This document shows positions 20,919-30,120 of a stretch of DNA of 64,000 nucleotides, piece after piece. Below the pieces are notes generated by a model. The model worked only from the letters and a program-made list of their open reading frames with translations, ran no database searches and was not told the origin of the DNA. Positions within the stretch are counted from its first letter, which is position 1. The number at the start of each line of letters is the position of its first letter. The stretch lies in contig NC_066288.1 in assembly GCF_905404315.1 (NCBI RefSeq), positions 9,882,501-9,946,500 on the forward strand. The letters are read 5' to 3'. The stretch comes from Leptidea sinapis. Taxonomy: Eukaryota > Arthropoda > Insecta > Lepidoptera > Pieridae. The position numbers and the translations under genes were made by a program.

Positions 20919-21787
20919 TTTAAATGATTGATATGTTTTGAATGTTCGTTATTTTCCTGTGATTGTGTAGGTAATGTACGGTGACTAAATGTTGAGGGAT
21001 GTATGTGGTTCTTTTTTAAATTGTTATTGTAGGCTCTTTTTCGACATTCAGCGATTAGATGGCCAGGTTTTTTGCAATAATTGCAAATTTTTATATTACT
21101 TATTTGGAACTGAGACTTGGGTGTGTTATAACTGTATTGTGAGTTTTTGTTAGGTGAAGGTATGGAAATAGCAGGCCTAGATACATTTCTATATAAAGAC
21201 TGTCTAGCAAGATTCATTTTCCGAATTTTGTCTTCTTGTGTAGCGAAGTTACCCGCGTCTGATAGGTTGGTAAAAGCCCTAGTTCGAAGCATTATACCTA
21301 TATCGGAGCTAAGACCATTTACAAACACATTTAAGGCTATCTCTTCGGTAGTTGTCTTACGACCCTCCAGGGTATTATCTGAAATTTCTGTTGTTAGTTT
21401 TTCAATTATTTTACTTCTACATAGGTCTACGCGAAGGAAATAATCCGTTACCGATTCATTGGGTTTTTGAAATAAGGATTGTAGTTCTAGGGTCAAGTGA
21501 CCTAAAGTTTTTGTTTGAGAATATTTTTGAATTAAAAATGCTTTTAAGTCGTCCCAAGTAACATATTGCTTAACATGGACGTCAGAGGAACCGGGACCTA
21601 TAATTTTATTTAATGTGTAAATTAAAAGAAGTTGTTGCTGCTGAATGGAGGCTAACAAGAATGCGGCGTCGCAAGAACGAATGAATCGATACACTTCTGA
21701 ACTTTGTGACGTGTCGAAATCAGGAATTAGTTGTAGTAGCACCTTAAGATCTACTTCTGCATTGATTTTGACTTCTGGTTTACTCAT
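20786..21787 (-). CDS. gag: Errantivirus Gag
   Basis: Structural polyprotein that assembles the particle and binds genomic RNA. It has 333 codons from an ATG at 21785-21787, the first in a long open frame after the leader. Residues ~10-200 resemble the capsid-like region of gypsy-group Gag (WDDLKAFLIQKYS near 78-90, ESVTDYFLRV near 111-120). A single zinc knuckle C-X2-C-X4-H-X4-C uses C235, C238, H243 and C248 (CNYCKKPGHLIAEC). Sequence after it is Asn/Gln-rich. The last 44 codons overlap pol in the -1 frame. The size is small but within the range of errantivirus Gag proteins. The env intron spans the whole gene, so gag and pol are read only from unspliced RNA. Confidence 0.92.
   Translation of the reverse strand: MSKPEVKINAEVDLKVLLQLIPDFDTSQSSEVYRFIRSCDAAFLLASIQQQQLLLIYTLNKIIGPGSSDVHVKQYVTWDDLKAFLIQKYSQTKTLGHLTLELQSLFQKPNESVTDYFLRVDLCRSKIIEKLTTEISDNTLEGRKTTTEEIALNVFVNGLSSDIGIMLRTRAFTNLSDAGNFATQEDKIRKMNLARQSLYRNVSRPAISIPSPNKNSQYSYNTPKSQFQISNIKICNYCKKPGHLIAECRKRAYNNNLKKNHIHPSTFSHRTLPTQSQENNEHSKHINHLNSRAAEERGLSLETALVTCSNAQTQSWNPVIQQELNNNLENLQL
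20877..20924 (-). promoter_or_regulatory. gag-pol -1 ribosomal frameshift signal
   Basis: On the minus strand the slippery heptamer T TTA AAC (20918-20924) lies in the gag reading frame. It is followed by a 6-nt spacer TCACGA and a stem of GCGG/CCGC plus CCGAGGA/TCCTTGG (one G-U pair, an AAA bulge on the 3' side). The loop is 10 nt. The -1 frame is open from just upstream of this point into pol, and gag continues 132 nt beyond it. TTTAAAC is a well-known efficient slip site, as in coronaviruses. Confidence 0.85.
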
Positions 21788-22111
21788 TTTGAAATGTTTT
21801 TGTTAGTAATATAACAAAAATTAATAAATCGTTTGAGTTTGAAGTAGTAAGTAAGAGTATGCCTAGACTTGAACAATAATATACGTAGATAATATTATTA
21901 ATAGGAAAAGGAAACAAGAGGATATGGAATCAGAAAATAGAGCAACAAGTTAAGCCACTCACCACAATAACAGTAAAATCAGGAGCTGCATGGTCCGGCG
22001 AAACGTTTAAAAGCCTGTGGCTACCGTACGTTTTCTGCGATGGGCGATGTGTGTCCCGCTGCGTTTGTACGTTGGTTTCGTCTTCCGTGTTTCACGAAGT
22101 GGATCACGCGA
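21788..22111 (-). other. Errantivirus 5' leader
   Basis: Untranslated leader between the primer site and gag. It carries the env leader exon and donor. The unspliced RNA therefore has an upstream ATG (21991) ahead of gag. No other function can be read. Confidence 0.6.
21963..21991 (-). CDS. env: env leader exon with ATG and signal-peptide start
   Basis: On the minus strand an ATG at 21989-21991 is followed by Gln and a run of Leu/Ile codons. The open frame reaches a splice donor GTG|GTGAGT (intron starting 21962), leaving two bases of a codon. The main exon at 16352 begins with the matching third base and continues with small Ala-rich residues, as expected around a signal-peptidase site. The ATG lies upstream of the gag ATG, so splicing decides which protein is made. 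The joined product is not written out here. Confidence 0.8.
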
Positions 22112-22130
22112 GATCCTACCGACTGCGCCA
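22112..22130 (-). promoter_or_regulatory. Primer binding site for tRNA-Ser
   Basis: On the minus strand TGGCGCAGTCGGTAGGAT lies 4 nt after the 5' LTR. Its complement ATCCTACCGACTGCG-CCA is the 3' end of insect tRNA-Ser as I recall it. Errantiviruses of the 17.6/297 type also use tRNA-Ser. Confidence 0.85.
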
Positions 22131-22134
22131 AATT

Positions 22135-22557
22135 TGTTACGTGACGAGAAGAAAACTTGTTATAAAAAATATTTATTATAATGATTCACAATTTACAACT
22201 TATATCTAAGACATTGAAGTATCGACTAACTGCTATAGCTCTGGCAAGAGCTTATATTATGCTAAGGAGTGTACTTAACTAATGTATTGAAGATAACTAA
22301 ACATGGGAACAGTAAACAATATATTAAACAATGCTAAGGGTCGTTACTAATTACGTACTGATTACGATTTGGGAAAAATACATAAACAGAGTCATTACGA
22401 TATAAATGTTGAATATAATTAAGTACTCAGAGTAAATAATAAGTGTAGAAGCAATATTATGTATTAAAAGTAAATAATAGGAATGATCAATGTATAACTA
22501 TAGTAAGGCTACAATTATCGTAAGGCAATACATAACATCGTAAGGCAATACATAACA
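22135..22557 (-). repeat. 5' LTR of the errantivirus
   Basis: Same 423 bp as 14012-14434, including the doubled 20 bp end (22518-22557). The AATAAA signal is the complement of 22172-22177. It is followed on the plus strand by AAAT (22558-22561), the right copy of the target duplication. Confidence 0.95.
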
Positions 22558-22574
22558 AAATGCGCATGTTCTCC

Positions 22575-23075
22575 ATGTGAAAATTATACAGTCAAAACCT
22601 TATGGATTCATAAAATTGTGTAGAGCAAAGGCATACTGTCTTAAACTGACTATAAATCATGATGCAGTGGATTAAGATCGGGACTAGGTGACGGCCAGTC
22701 TTCAACTTTGATGAAATCAGAAATGAAAGCTCGGTCATTCTACTTGTTAAAAACATTTATAGTAGTATCAAAAGTAGTCAGAGACATTGATAATGACAAG
22801 TACAGACTCTATCTGTAGGCCTTTCAGGTGGTTGTTTGATTGGAAGTTGTGTTCATTTTTAATAACTTGATTAAATGATGCCAGTGCATCTCTTACTCTT
22901 TCTTGCATCTCCCAAGATATCATCTTTTTAAATACGCTTCCACGGTTTTAGGCGCCTTATTAAATACCCGATACAAAACATTTTACTTTCAAACAGGATT
23001 CCTTCGTATTCTTTCCTTCACTGACTCTATCGCCGTTTTATTACGAATCCTACGTGGACGGTCACGTGTTTTTTA
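22575..23075 (-). pseudogene. Tc1/mariner transposase remnant
   Basis: Minus-strand words of a transposase survive in several frames: DRPRRIRNKTAIESVKERIRR (~22985-23060, between the DNA-binding and catalytic regions) and DWPSPSPDLNPL (~22680-22710, around the last catalytic acidic residue). Everything else is eroded by stops and deletions. It resembles the mori/maT-like copies at 30.2 and 46 kb but is older. Confidence 0.55.
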
Positions 23076-23385
23076 AATAAATTTAAATTCCTGTTATGAA
23101 TGTCAGGATAGCTATATAATATTGTCACGAGAGTGGGTCAGGGATTGGAAAGTAATACACAGCTTAATGGAACGCGCCTTTATTTGCATTCATTTCCACG
23201 AACTTGAACTCCGCCGGTCTGCCGCTGTTCCTCTTCAGATGGTGCCTTCAGCAGATCACACCGCACTGAAAACTCGATTTCTTCTATCTTCTCCTCACTG
23301 AACCACTTTCCACTTTTCATACTGTTCACTACTTCTGCTCTTCCTTCTTTTCCTTTTCACTTTCGAGTCATAACCTGAAACCAAA
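23076..23385. other. No recognised feature
   Basis: Unrecognised sequence with moderate GC. No gene seen. Confidence 0.35.
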
Positions 23386-23700
23386 GAGGATGTAAATACT
23401 ACGTAATAACAGGCGAGACTGCCTAAGTAAAAATTAAAATTTAGTTGACTATGAAACGTGCAGTCATTTGACATATTATGTTTGAAATAGCAGTAATACA
23501 GTAATGCGATTGACGACGAAGTATAATCCGGCTAAGATTAAAAGCTAACGGTTGCGTTTAACATATGTTTTGGCTATCTCCGTTTATTACATGATTTTAA
23601 CCGTCATATGTGAATCTATCAATTTTTTTTTCACTCGTTTCATACAATCGAGTGAATCGCTCTTTTCTTAGAGAGTTTCGCTAGGCTGACTAGAACTGCC
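23386..23700. repeat. Dispersed repeat, left of an inverted pair
   Basis: GAGGATGTAAATACTACGTAATAA and ~190 bp after it match the reverse complement of 27253 leftward. The block TTAGAGAGTTTCGCTAGGCTG (23664-23684) matches, inverted, CAGCCTAGCGAAACTCTCTAA at 26669-26689. The pair may be the two ends of one ~3.9 kb element or two independent insertions. Confidence 0.55.
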
Positions 23701-23959
23701 GTAGGCCACGCTTAGTACTTCTTACATACCCCCGGGTCTGTTCTATTTTCAAAATGATTCTCTTCAATTTTTTAAATTGAAATTGTACAAGAAATTTTAA
23801 TAAACACTTTCCCGCTCAGATACGAGCTTTGTTGACGGAGCCGTTGAAATTATCAATGCCTCGAAGTTTGACAACTTTCGTCATGTACGTGAACGCGTTG
23901 CTACGCGACAATATTGTTATTTTAATTGTATCAGTATCTATGGCTAGACTAAGTTTACA

Positions 23960-24341
23960 TCTATATATTATATAAAAATGAATTGCTGTTCGTTAGTCTC
24001 GCTAAAACTCGAGACGGCTGGACCGATCTGGCTAATTTTGGTCTTGAATTATTTGTGAAAGTCCAAAGAAAGGTTTAAAAGGTGAATAAATATGAAAATG
24101 TTCGGAAATTAAAAAAATAAACAACAATTTTGTTTTTCCTTTGATGTGTCCCCCGTCGTTCAGAAATCAAATTGAAAGAATAGTTTAAAATGAATAACTA
24201 ATTAGAATCTTTGTATCTGTCTAACTTTCTCAGGAGTTAAAAAAACAAACCTAATTTTAGCTAGCTAGCTTAGTTCATAGATTAACTACAGTTGGTGATG
24301 ATACTATGATGGCAATACAACGTTTGCTGGGTCAGTTAAAA
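23960..24341 (+). mobile_element. Helitron, non-autonomous
   Basis: The 5' end is A|TCTATATATTAT, followed by AAAAATGAATTGCTGTTCGTTAG and CTCGAGACGGCTGGACCGAT, a 5' terminus I recognise from insect Helitrons. A 3' terminal block GGCAATACAACGTTTGCTGGGTCAG ends near 24341, where the expected CTAG reads TTAA. The same 3' block ends Helitrons at 48377 and 53465. Confidence 0.65.
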
Positions 24342-24795
24342 TGTATATAAAAAAAAAGTCTTTAAACATTGTACTAAAGAACCCTAACGCACCGGCTTGA
24401 GAATTTATTTCCGTTTTGTAAATTAAAATCCCACCTCGTTGATGGAGAGATTGCTAGAGGTTGGATGGTTGGATGGATCGAGAGCTCGCGGTCTCGCTCC
24501 CTTATCATTATTTTTCTCATTTATATGATTGCGGTATTGAAATGAGGTCGTGATTGTACAGGTGACAACGAAATTGAAGCAGTGGTGATCAATATGATTT
24601 GAGTAACATTTTGAAATATATTCAACAGTTATTTTAATGACTTCAGTTTTACTTGGATTCTCTTAAAATTATCAAACACACAAACACAGTCAGTTACAAA
24701 TTTACGTAAGAACGTAGTCGAAGCAACAATTTTAAAAAGTAAATTTAAGGGCGAAGAATTGTTCATACCCCGCATCCTAATAACTTCCAACTGAC

Positions 24796-24984
24796 GTGCC
24801 ATTTGAATTTAAACGACTGCAATTTCCACTACGGCTTGCTTTCGCAATGACCATAAATAAATCACAGGGCCAGTCTTTAAGTATTTGCGGAGTAAATCTG
24901 GAAAAGCCACGTTACTCTCATGGACTATGTTGCCTGTTCCCACGTTGGGAAACCGTCAGCTTTATATGTTTACGCGCCAAGTAA
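24796..24984 (+). pseudogene. Helitron helicase (PIF1-like) C-terminal fragment
   Basis: A 62-codon frame contains the conserved end of the Helitron/PIF1 helicase: PFEFKRLQFPLRLAFAMTINKSQGQSLS, with helicase motif VI-region residues, then VNLEKPRYSHG. The usual LYVACSR-type continuation is replaced by CCLFPRWETVS through small indels, and the frame ends at TAA 24982. In an intact Helitron the helicase unwinds the element during rolling-circle transposition. Here only the last ~60 residues remain. Confidence 0.75.
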
Positions 24985-24999
24985 CTTAACAATAAATAG

Positions 25000-25292
25000 T
25001 AGTAAAAAAAAACTAAAAATTTATTTTGATATATAAAATTAACATCAATTACTGCCTTATAGACGATAGATGAAAATTATATTAATTAAGTAAAAATCTT
25101 ATTTTGCAAATTGAAAAATAGAAAAATTTTATCAAATTAATGTATTGTCATCGGTCCTCGATAATTCTATGAAGATGAACGAAATCTGGCCGTTTAAAGT
25201 TGGTCAAAATCGCGTCCAAATGAGTCGGTGTAACAAACATACATACATACAGGTGAAGCTAATAAAAACCGTGTATAAAATATTGTATATCA
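25000..25292. repeat. Dispersed repeat, copy 1
   Basis: About 290 bp match 26735-27010, including TGCCTTATAGACGAT, TGTATTGTCA, GGTCCTCGATAA, GAACGAAATCTGGCCGTTTA and CAAACATACATACATACAG followed by GAAGCTAATAAAAA. Both copies have the same orientation. Non-coding, perhaps the 3' part of a transposon. Confidence 0.6.
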
Positions 25293-25399
25293 TAAAGCAT
25301 TAGAAAGAGTATTATCAAGTTTATAAAGCATTGCAGTCTACAAAATTGAAAACTTATTTTTGTAAGTAATTGTCGTTTATCATCGAGACATAAACGTTA

Positions 25400-25460
25400 C
25401 ATTTATTTAATTTTTACTAATATTAACTTTTGACAGAACGAAGTCTGTCCGGACAGCTAG
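25400..25460 (+). repeat. Helitron-type 3' end
   Basis: The hairpin-forming GACAGAACGAAGTCTGTC is followed by CGGACAGCTAG|T (CTAG at 25457-25460). It may end the element that carried the helicase fragment at 24.8 kb. Confidence 0.55.
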
Positions 25461-26660
25461 TACATAATAAATTTCTTTTAAATATAATTAAAACATATCG
25501 TAACAAAATGATATTTTTTGCCTGAGGGTAGCAATATAGGTGCAAGGTATGGTTCAAAAAACAACGTTAAAGTTATCTCAACGAAATAACAGTTATTAAT
25601 ATTTCTTTTGAATTTCGTAACACAGATGTTTTGCACATTTTAACTTATAAAACTAAAAAATAAAATTAGCATCTACTATTTATAACATTGAAATATTATT
25701 ATTATCATAAACCAATATTAATTGATTTACGCGAACACTGCTACCCATAACACAAGTTAGATCTTATCATGGGTATCAGAGTTTCAATTCAACACTGCAT
25801 TTTATTTAAGATAAGTTAATTGTTAAGACGTAGTACATAATATTATAATTTAAGTGTTGTGAACCTCTGTTTAGTGAAATAAAGTTTTTTTTTACAACAG
25901 ATTTTTGTTCTCGACTTTAGGTCGGTAATGAACCTAAGTACGGGCATATGCCAAGTAACTTCGTTCAAGTGTTTTGCATATGAAGATGTGGTGTTAATGA
26001 GTTGTGTGTTAATGAATGTTGATTGATTGGTATACTTTTCGTCTTGGATTGTCAAAGAAGTTGGGTTCATAAAACAGCGGACTATAGACCAAGTAGCTAT
26101 AATTATTGATTTTTGTAAGGGAATATATTATGTATTTTCTTGAAGAATGAATATTATTACTATTATTATTATTTTCTGTGCCCAACAAAAGATTGACTAG
26201 CAGTCGGCATGACAAGTTTATGTTTTTTTGCACCCCCAAAAAAAAAATGTTATGTAAAAATACCAGTAAGATTAGTAAGCGAAATGTTGTAGGAGTAAAT
26301 GAAAATCAATATGATATTATTGGTAAATCCGTTCAACGTTAGAAGCGAGGCCTCAAATTAGTGGAATCATCTCGGAGGAAATACAATTTCCTCTATATTG
26401 AGTAATCTGCGCTGTATTCAATACGAGACCCGGGGCATTTTAGACCGTAATAATAAACGTGATACGGTCGATATCATGGTGGAGCAGTGAACAAGCGGTT
26501 GTAAGGCTGTGATAATGAGCCCGTTCTGTTAGAAACAATAATGTAAGTATGATAGTCTACTGCGCCTTTCGTGGTCGGGCAACATCGGAATTTATATTAT
26601 TATTTTCATGGACTTTACGGACGAAAATTACATGAAATTAACTATATAATTTACAAACTC
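25461..26660. other. No recognised feature
   Basis: AT-rich sequence. Minus-strand ORFs 25843-26070 and 26009-26239 are low-complexity and overlapping, with no domains. I see no gene. Confidence 0.4.
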
Positions 26661-27253
26661 ATTTACAGCCTAGCGAAACTCTCTAAGAAATAAGTAGTAA
26701 TAAATAAAAAAACTAAAAAGAATGCAGCTTTTTATGGAAAACCGAACTATAAAATAGAACATTTATTTTGAAATTTAAAATTAACATCATTTCCTGCCTT
26801 ATAGACGATTGATGAAAATTATATAATTTAACAAAAATCTTATTAAAAAATTGATTAATTTTACCATATTAATGTATTGTCACCGGTCCTCGATAAATCT
26901 ACGAAATTTGAACGAAATCTGGCCGTTTACAGAGGGCCAAATTCGCGCCCAAATGAGTCGGTTACTAACAAACATACATACATACAGATGAAGCTAATAA
27001 AAAGCATGTTAAAAGCATGTTAAAAGCGATTTGCTTAATTGAATGATCCTAGAATCAAATCCACAACGTTTTAAACAACTGTTCGCTTTCAAACTTACCC
27101 GGATTACAAGGATTATACTTCGTGGCCAATCGTGATATTGTAATTACTTCTATTTCAAGTTTTCTATTTCAAATGACCGCACGTTTCATAATAAGCTAAA
27201 TTTCATTTTTACTTAGGCAGCCTTTTATTACGTAGTATTTACATCCTCTTTTC
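26661..27253. repeat. Dispersed repeats: right of the inverted pair and copy 2 of the 25.0 kb repeat
   Basis: 26661-26700 and 27060-27253 are the inverted counterparts of 23386-23700, ending TTATTACGTAGTATTTACATCCTC. Between them, 26735-27010 is a second copy of the 25.0 kb repeat. A small tandem duplication AAAGCATGTT occurs at 27002-27021. Confidence 0.55.
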
Positions 27254-28049
27254 TCATTTAATTAAGCTATTGCGTCACACAGATCTGAAAAGCTGTCGTA
27301 ATATTACAGACATTCATTATTATATGACAGAGACAGCCATCTTATGTAAGAGCACATGGTCGCCGCTGAACGTAGTGTTTAAATTATCTTTGGTCGCCGC
27401 TCGTAGCGCTCCTGTTCCGTCTGTTTCCTGTCTACACATTGCGTAGCGGATAAATTCGTGTTTATTAGCTAGATAACTAGTTGTGTTTATTCAAGGCATT
27501 ACTTACAGTACGAGTACCATCATTATTTTAAGTTTTAAATAAATATTACTTTGATTAAGTTAATAATCGATATCTTGCAATGAGTAATTCTCTCCTAAAA
27601 CAGATTGTCTATATCTACCAGGAGAGTTTCATATCTGCTTGTAAATGACGTGTGCTTGTTTGACAAATAAAGGTATTTTGAATCTGAATTTTTAACTTAT
27701 GAGTAAATATTATTATGTTTGGAAAGTAGGGAAAGAATGTTACAACTATCACAAGAAAATGAATAGACGACTTCGTTTAAGTTGTAAAATGTAAACATTC
27801 ATTTCACGTATCCACACAAATTCCTTCTAGAACTACTACATTAATCCATTATTTAAATTTCACCTGATCTAAACACGGACGATAAAAATAAGAAGGACTC
27901 CGTGTCACCTTACAACAGTGAGGCCGGTAAACGTGTAAATACATAGCCTCTCGCATACACTAACACTAATACAAGCCGATCGGCAGCCATTATGAAATTT
28001 GCCATGGTCTGTGACAGATGAGTTTGCGTCGCAATAAAATATTTTAAAA
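27254..28049. other. No gene recognised; possible 3'-end-like sequence near 27.6 kb
   Basis: The stretch 27560-27690 ends with TTGACAAATAAAGGTATTTTGAATCTGAA, which looks like a transposon or transcript 3' end. The remainder is unrecognised. Confidence 0.35.
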
Positions 28050-28097
28050 ATGCCGTCGTGCGTTGTGAAAAAGTGTAAAAACAATACTATAAAAGTA
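28050..28097 (+). pseudogene. THAP-domain-like first exon, copy 2 (diverged)
   Basis: ATG at 28050 opens MPSCVVKKCKNNTIKV, with both Cys of the C-X4-C start of a THAP zinc finger. After ~16 codons similarity is lost and stops appear. It has the same strand as copies at 11188 and 30121. A THAP domain needs ~80-90 residues, so this is at most the first coding exon or a relic. Confidence 0.45.
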
Positions 28098-28431
28098 TTT
28101 CTGGATATATAATTATTTAAGGGAGAAAAAATTGTGTATCTGCTATATCCCGTAACCGTACACACACTAGCATAAAGGTGCTTCACTTGCTAATATCACG
28201 GCGCGAAGTCCTTCTTTTTTTACTAGTCCGTGGATCTATATTGAAACCTATATTAAATTGTGGTGTTTAGTTGGTTTGTTTTAAACAGCTTGTATTTCGG
28301 AGAAAGTTCTTCTTTTAAGATTCCTTCTTTCGCTATTTGGATTTTGAACTAAGACCTCATTTATCTATCTTATTATGTACAGTCACATACACTACTTTAT
28401 ATACCCACATATCACAAGCCTCCATGATGCA

Positions 28432-28814
28432 TTCAAGAACCGCCATATTATATGACCACCATAAAATATTAACGATAAAGGCATAAATGAAAAGTTTTCT
28501 GGCAGCTGTCATAGTTCTTTTTAATTCAGAGACAAACTAGAATCGGCCCTATCAAATTTTTCGATATTTACTTGCAAAATTTGTCAAAATAATTTGATTG
28601 CAAATTGCCATTTCGTTTCGAACTAAAACTCATCTCGACTGATATTAGAATAGAGGCTAAAACAGTTTATTTTTCAGAGATGTTCGAAATTTGTATGAAA
28701 TAATACTACTAAAATCAATCTTATTACTTAGCAATATTAACATTGTCACAGATAAGATATTTGTTCTAACAAAACAGTATATTTTTATGGTGGTCATAAT
28801 GTGCGGTTCTTGAA
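28432..28814. mobile_element. MITE with ~36 bp inverted repeats
   Basis: The left end TTCAAGAACCGCCATATTATATGACCACCATAAAA matches the reverse complement of the right end TTCAAGAACCGCACATTATGACCACCATAAAAA. The 383 bp between have no coding capacity. It lies 4 bp from the mariner at 28819. Confidence 0.8.
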
Positions 28815-28818
28815 CGTA

Positions 28819-30067
28819 CGTGGGTAACACTGAAAATGTTTAGAACTGGCCAGTTAGAAACATTGCTAATGAAAACTTTTCTTGAATTTCAATTTTAGAA
28901 CTCTTTGGTAACTTATGTAATATATTGCATTCATTTTTCATTTGTTTTTGCGAATTGGCGGCAAATCTAAAACTCTTGTTACACGTGAAAATGAACCTAA
29001 CGCGAGAAAATTCGCTGTCAATGATTTATTATGACTTTCGTTGTGTACTCAACAAAAAAGCTCTGATAGGCTGCGATTAGCATTTCTTAATGAAGCCCCA
29101 TCTCGTGCCACTATTTACAATTGGTTTAACGAGTTTAAGCGTGGACGTAGCAATCTCAATGATGATCCGCGTGAGGGACGTCCTTTAACAGCGACTACTG
29201 AAGATAAAATCAGTGCTGTGCGACGCATGATAGAGGAAGATAAGAGAGTGTACTATCAGCAGATACGGGCACTAAGCATTGGTATGAGTCAAGTTCAAAA
29301 AATATTACACGAACATTTAGGCGTCAGGAAGCTTTGTACCAGATGGATGCATGCTTTAACCGACGACCAGAAACACCTTGGCATGGACTAGTGTCGCCAA
29401 ATGTTAGATAAGTTCAACGGCGGTGACTTAAATGCTGTATTTGACATCGTCACAGGTGATGAAAGCTGGATATATTTTGAAACCAAAAGACAATCAGCTT
29501 AGTGCCAATTAATGTAAAGAAAGGAAGAAGTCAAGGAAAATAGATGATTGCCTCATTCTTGGGTCGGAAATGTCATTTCGCGACCGTTGTGCTAGAGGAT
29601 GGAAGGACAGTAACTGCAGACTGGTATGTCAGTCGCTGTTTGCCTGTTGTCTTGGAAAAAATTCGACAGCAGCGCCCTAGAAGCAGGATCCTCCTTCACC
29701 ACGACAATGCTTCTGTGCACCCCGCAAAACGAACTGTTGAATATTTGACTATGGCAGGTGTCGAGATAATGAGTTATCCGCCATACAGTCCTGACCTGGC
29801 GTCCTGCGACCTTTATTTATTCCCAAGAACTAAAGATAAAATTCGAGGTATTCGCTTTACGAGCCCTGAAGATGCGGTGAAAGTGTACGAAAATGCCATA
29901 GAAGAGGCCCCTAAGGAAGAATGGGCCCACTGCTTGTTTCAGTGGTTCCATCGAATGCGACGATGTGTAGAGAGGAACAGAGATTACTTCGAAAAACAAT
30001 AAAAGTCTTGGCAACTTTCTACATTAAGCCGTTTTTCATTTTCTAATCATTTTCAGTGCTACCTAGG
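28819..30067 (+). mobile_element. mariner element, near full length
   Basis: A 1,249 bp element between TA dinucleotides (28817-28818 and 30068-30069). The left end CGTGGGTAACACTGAAAATG and the reverse complement of the right end CCTAGGTAGCACTGAAAATG differ at 3 of 20 positions. Size and TA target fit mariner. Transposase is broken only by a few lesions. Confidence 0.88.
28991..30003 (+). pseudogene. mariner transposase pseudogene
   Basis: The ATG at 28991 starts an N-terminus with MIYYDFRC. A 1-nt frameshift near the A-run at 29050 leads into the frame SSDRLRLAFLNEAPSRATIYNWFNEFKRGR (helix-turn-helix). A TAG at 29389-29391 replaces the codon after HLGMD. Frame changes near 29490-29545 precede the intact C-terminal half, which ends at TAA 30001-30003. 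The catalytic residues are all still present: GDESW (~29460), LHHDNAS (~29695) and YSPDLASCDLYLF (~29785), the DD34D arrangement. The protein would bind the ends and cut at TA. This copy cannot make it, but has few lesions. Confidence 0.88.
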
Positions 30068-30120
30068 TATTATGGAGTGTTTATGATATTAGAGTATAAA
30101 AAGCTTAGATTATTACTAAA

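Larger units (their letters stand above)
14012..22557 (-). mobile_element. Complete errantivirus-type LTR retrotransposon (endogenous retrovirus)
   Basis: An 8,546 bp element read on the minus strand. From its 5' end it has an LTR, a tRNA-Ser primer site, a leader with a splice donor and a short env exon, gag, pol in the -1 frame, the env main exon, a polypurine tract and an LTR. The target duplication is AAAT on both sides, the 4 bp size usual for gypsy-group elements. The LTRs look identical over 423 bp and all three large frames are free of stops, so insertion was recent. With protease, RT, RNase H, integrase and an envelope having a furin-type site, the element has every part of the family. 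Lepidopteran relatives such as TED are known, but I cannot say which it is closest to. Confidence 0.95.

Noticed and set aside
14012..22557. Two separate elements (a gypsy element and an independent env gene)
   Set aside because: One pair of identical LTRs and one AAAT duplication enclose everything, and the env splice phase matches the leader exon.
27905..28186. 93-codon minus-strand ORF as a gene
   Set aside because: It starts at a non-ATG codon, has no domain, and lies antisense to the THAP-like exon at 28050.
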